Shown one piece after another: positions 5,380 to 6,542 of a stretch of DNA of 6,542 bases; position 1 is the stretch's first letter; every line of letters starts with the position of its first letter. Below the pieces are notes generated by a model, which ran no database searches, was not told where the DNA came from, and saw only the letters and a list, made by a program, of their open reading frames with translations. A program made the translations under genes and the position numbers. Location of the stretch: positions 1-6,542 of the forward strand of contig CAJLLH010000070.1 of NCBI GenBank assembly GCA_905207385.1. Reading direction: 5' to 3'. The stretch comes from an uncultured Eubacteriales bacterium. GTDB taxonomy: Bacteria > Bacillota > Clostridia > Christensenellales > Borkfalkiaceae.

Positions 5380-6542
5380 ATGTTATTGAAAGTTGCAATT
5401 TCGGTTTTTGCGGCGCTCCTTCTAATAGCTCTTGTAATAGGGCTTGTCAAGGGCTACACAAAAACTAAAACGTGGGCAACGGAATATCTTTTCGCCGTTG
5501 TTCTTTCGGTGCTTATTTATGCGCTCGCCGACCTTACTGAAATGAAGGCCTGGCAGTCTGCCGCACTTAAAATAGGCACAGCGGTTGCCTTTATTCTCGT
5601 GTTTGCGCTGCTCTCGTCGCGCGGCAAGGCGCTTTTCAACAGGTGCATTGCCAATGCAAGAAAGCGTTCTTATTACGAGCAGTACGGCGACAGGGAAGAA
5701 AACACCCTTCAGATTATCGACGCCATCGAAAGCGGCGACGCCAAGGAGTATAAAAAACTCACCAACCGCAAATTCAAAGAAAAAAGCGGAGCGGCTGGCG
5801 TTGTAAACAGAATATGCGGCGCGATTACCCTTATGATAAAGGTAACCGTAATAGTCGGTGTTATCGGTCTTATCGCTTTCGTCGTGATGGATTTCACGCA
5901 TTTACAGTTTGTTTCAGACCATTTTTCGGAATTTTACGCCAGCGACTTCTGGAAGTTCTTCTCTAAGTTTGCAATGGATGCCTTCGTAATCGGCATTCTG
6001 TTCCTTGCAATAAGGGCAGGTTTCCGTTCGGGCATTTTAAGCGTGCTGTGGGTGCTTGCGGTGCTCGGTCTTATCGGCGGAGCGGCGTACCTCGCTTACG
6101 GTCTGTGCTTCAACGTCAACGCGTTCATAGAAACGGCTGAAAGTCTTAACGCGTCGATAAGCGGCGTTACTTCCGCAATTGCCGACGTCGCAACCAAAAT
6201 CGGTCTTAAAATAACCGATGTCGATATAGCAAAAATAATTCTCGGCACAGGCTTGTTCATACTGTTTTTAATAGTAATAATTATTGCTGGCATAGCAGTA
6301 GGCGGTATAATCGGCAGAGCAAGGGAAGGCAAGGCGTTCAATATTGTAGACGGCGTCCTCGGCGCGATAGTAGCGCTTGCCATAGCGGGATTTGTAATGC
6401 TTTTCGTGGGAGCAGTTCTCTGGCAGCTCAACGACCTGCCCATGATGGAAGACTTTAATAAGTATATGTTCTATACCTCGTCAAAGGGCGAGCTTAAGCC
6501 CGCGGCAATAGCTTCGGTATTCTACAGCAACAATCCCTTAAG
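5380..6542 (+). CDS. multi-pass membrane protein, CvpA-like, cut by window edge
   Basis: The frame is open for 387 codons from the ATG at 5380 to the right edge with no stop, so the C-terminus is missing. I read about eight hydrophobic segments, near residues 4-23, 33-51, 63-80, 147-171, 198-211, 217-242, 285-312 and 323-348. A charged, soluble stretch of about 55 residues (81-135, rich in K, R, E and D) separates the first three from the rest. The second part looks like a CvpA (colicin V production) domain: an opening helix, then the short basic turn AGFRSG (213-218), a long helix, a less hydrophobic loop (about 245-283), a helix ending in GRAREGKAF (312-320), and NIVDGVLGAIVALAIAG (321-337). 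Residues 10-80 have a similar opening with GLVKGYTKTKT (21-31) and may be a partial second copy. CvpA-family function is poorly defined; links to envelope processes are known but none is shown here. The membrane location is confident, the family only moderately so. Confidence 0.7.
   Translation, partial: MLLKVAISVFAALLLIALVIGLVKGYTKTKTWATEYLFAVVLSVLIYALADLTEMKAWQSAALKIGTAVAFILVFALLSSRGKALFNRCIANARKRSYYEQYGDREENTLQIIDAIESGDAKEYKKLTNRKFKEKSGAAGVVNRICGAITLMIKVTVIVGVIGLIAFVVMDFTHLQFVSDHFSEFYASDFWKFFSKFAMDAFVIGILFLAIRAGFRSGILSVLWVLAVLGLIGGAAYLAYGLCFNVNAFIETAESLNASISGVTSAIADVATKIGLKITDVDIAKIILGTGLFILFLIVIIIAGIAVGGIIGRAREGKAFNIVDGVLGAIVALAIAGFVMLFVGAVLWQLNDLPMMEDFNKYMFYTSSKGELKPAAIASVFYSNNPL

Noticed and set aside
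5422..5901. Minus-strand open frame of 159 codons opposite the membrane protein gene
   Set aside because: The plus-strand frame has a strong ribosome binding site and coherent membrane segments; the minus frame has no recognisable domain and is best read as a shadow.
6096..6443. Minus-strand open frame of 115 codons near the right edge
   Set aside because: It is antisense to the conserved-looking CvpA-like region and its composition is a by-product of that hydrophobic coding sequence.

Overview
The window looks like an ordinary chromosomal segment from a Firmicutes-type bacterium, probably a gut or anaerobic Clostridia lineage. This is inferred from the gene content: a single-chain glycyl-tRNA synthetase, a clostridial-style formate-tetrahydrofolate ligase, a glutaminyl-tRNA synthetase and a CvpA-like membrane protein. 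Strong AGGAGG-type ribosome binding sites, frequent ATA, TTA and CTT codons, and AT-rich spacers around moderately GC-rich genes agree with this. No marker fixes the species. There is no sign of mobile DNA, CRISPR, rRNA or tRNA genes.

Layout: bases 1-75 are an AT-rich 3' flank. glyS (glycyl-tRNA synthetase) runs on the minus strand from 1479 to 76. A 272-base divergent spacer (1480-1751) carries a good sigma70-type promoter for glyS, a leader hairpin, a 16-bp perfect palindrome, and an extended -10 promoter for the plus-strand gene fhs. fhs (1752-3413) is followed after 127 bases by glnS (glutaminyl-tRNA synthetase, 3541-5208). After a further 171 bases, rich in small inverted repeats, comes a multi-pass membrane protein gene (5380 onwards). 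It has a very strong ribosome binding site and runs off the right edge.

How the genes relate: glyS and glnS are translation enzymes that charge tRNA-Gly and tRNA-Gln. fhs makes 10-formyl-tetrahydrofolate from formate, which feeds purine synthesis, initiator-tRNA formylation and, in acetogens, the Wood-Ljungdahl methyl branch. Glycine and one-carbon folate metabolism are linked through serine hydroxymethyltransferase and the glycine cleavage system, so divergent glyS/fhs control is plausible but unproven. No clear terminator separates fhs, glnS and the membrane protein gene, so they may be partly co-transcribed.

I found no convincing new biological system. The points most worth a second look are the CvpA-like protein with an apparent extra N-terminal half, the structured glyS/fhs spacer, the poorly placed ribosome binding site of glnS, and the substitutions in the formate-tetrahydrofolate ligase signatures.
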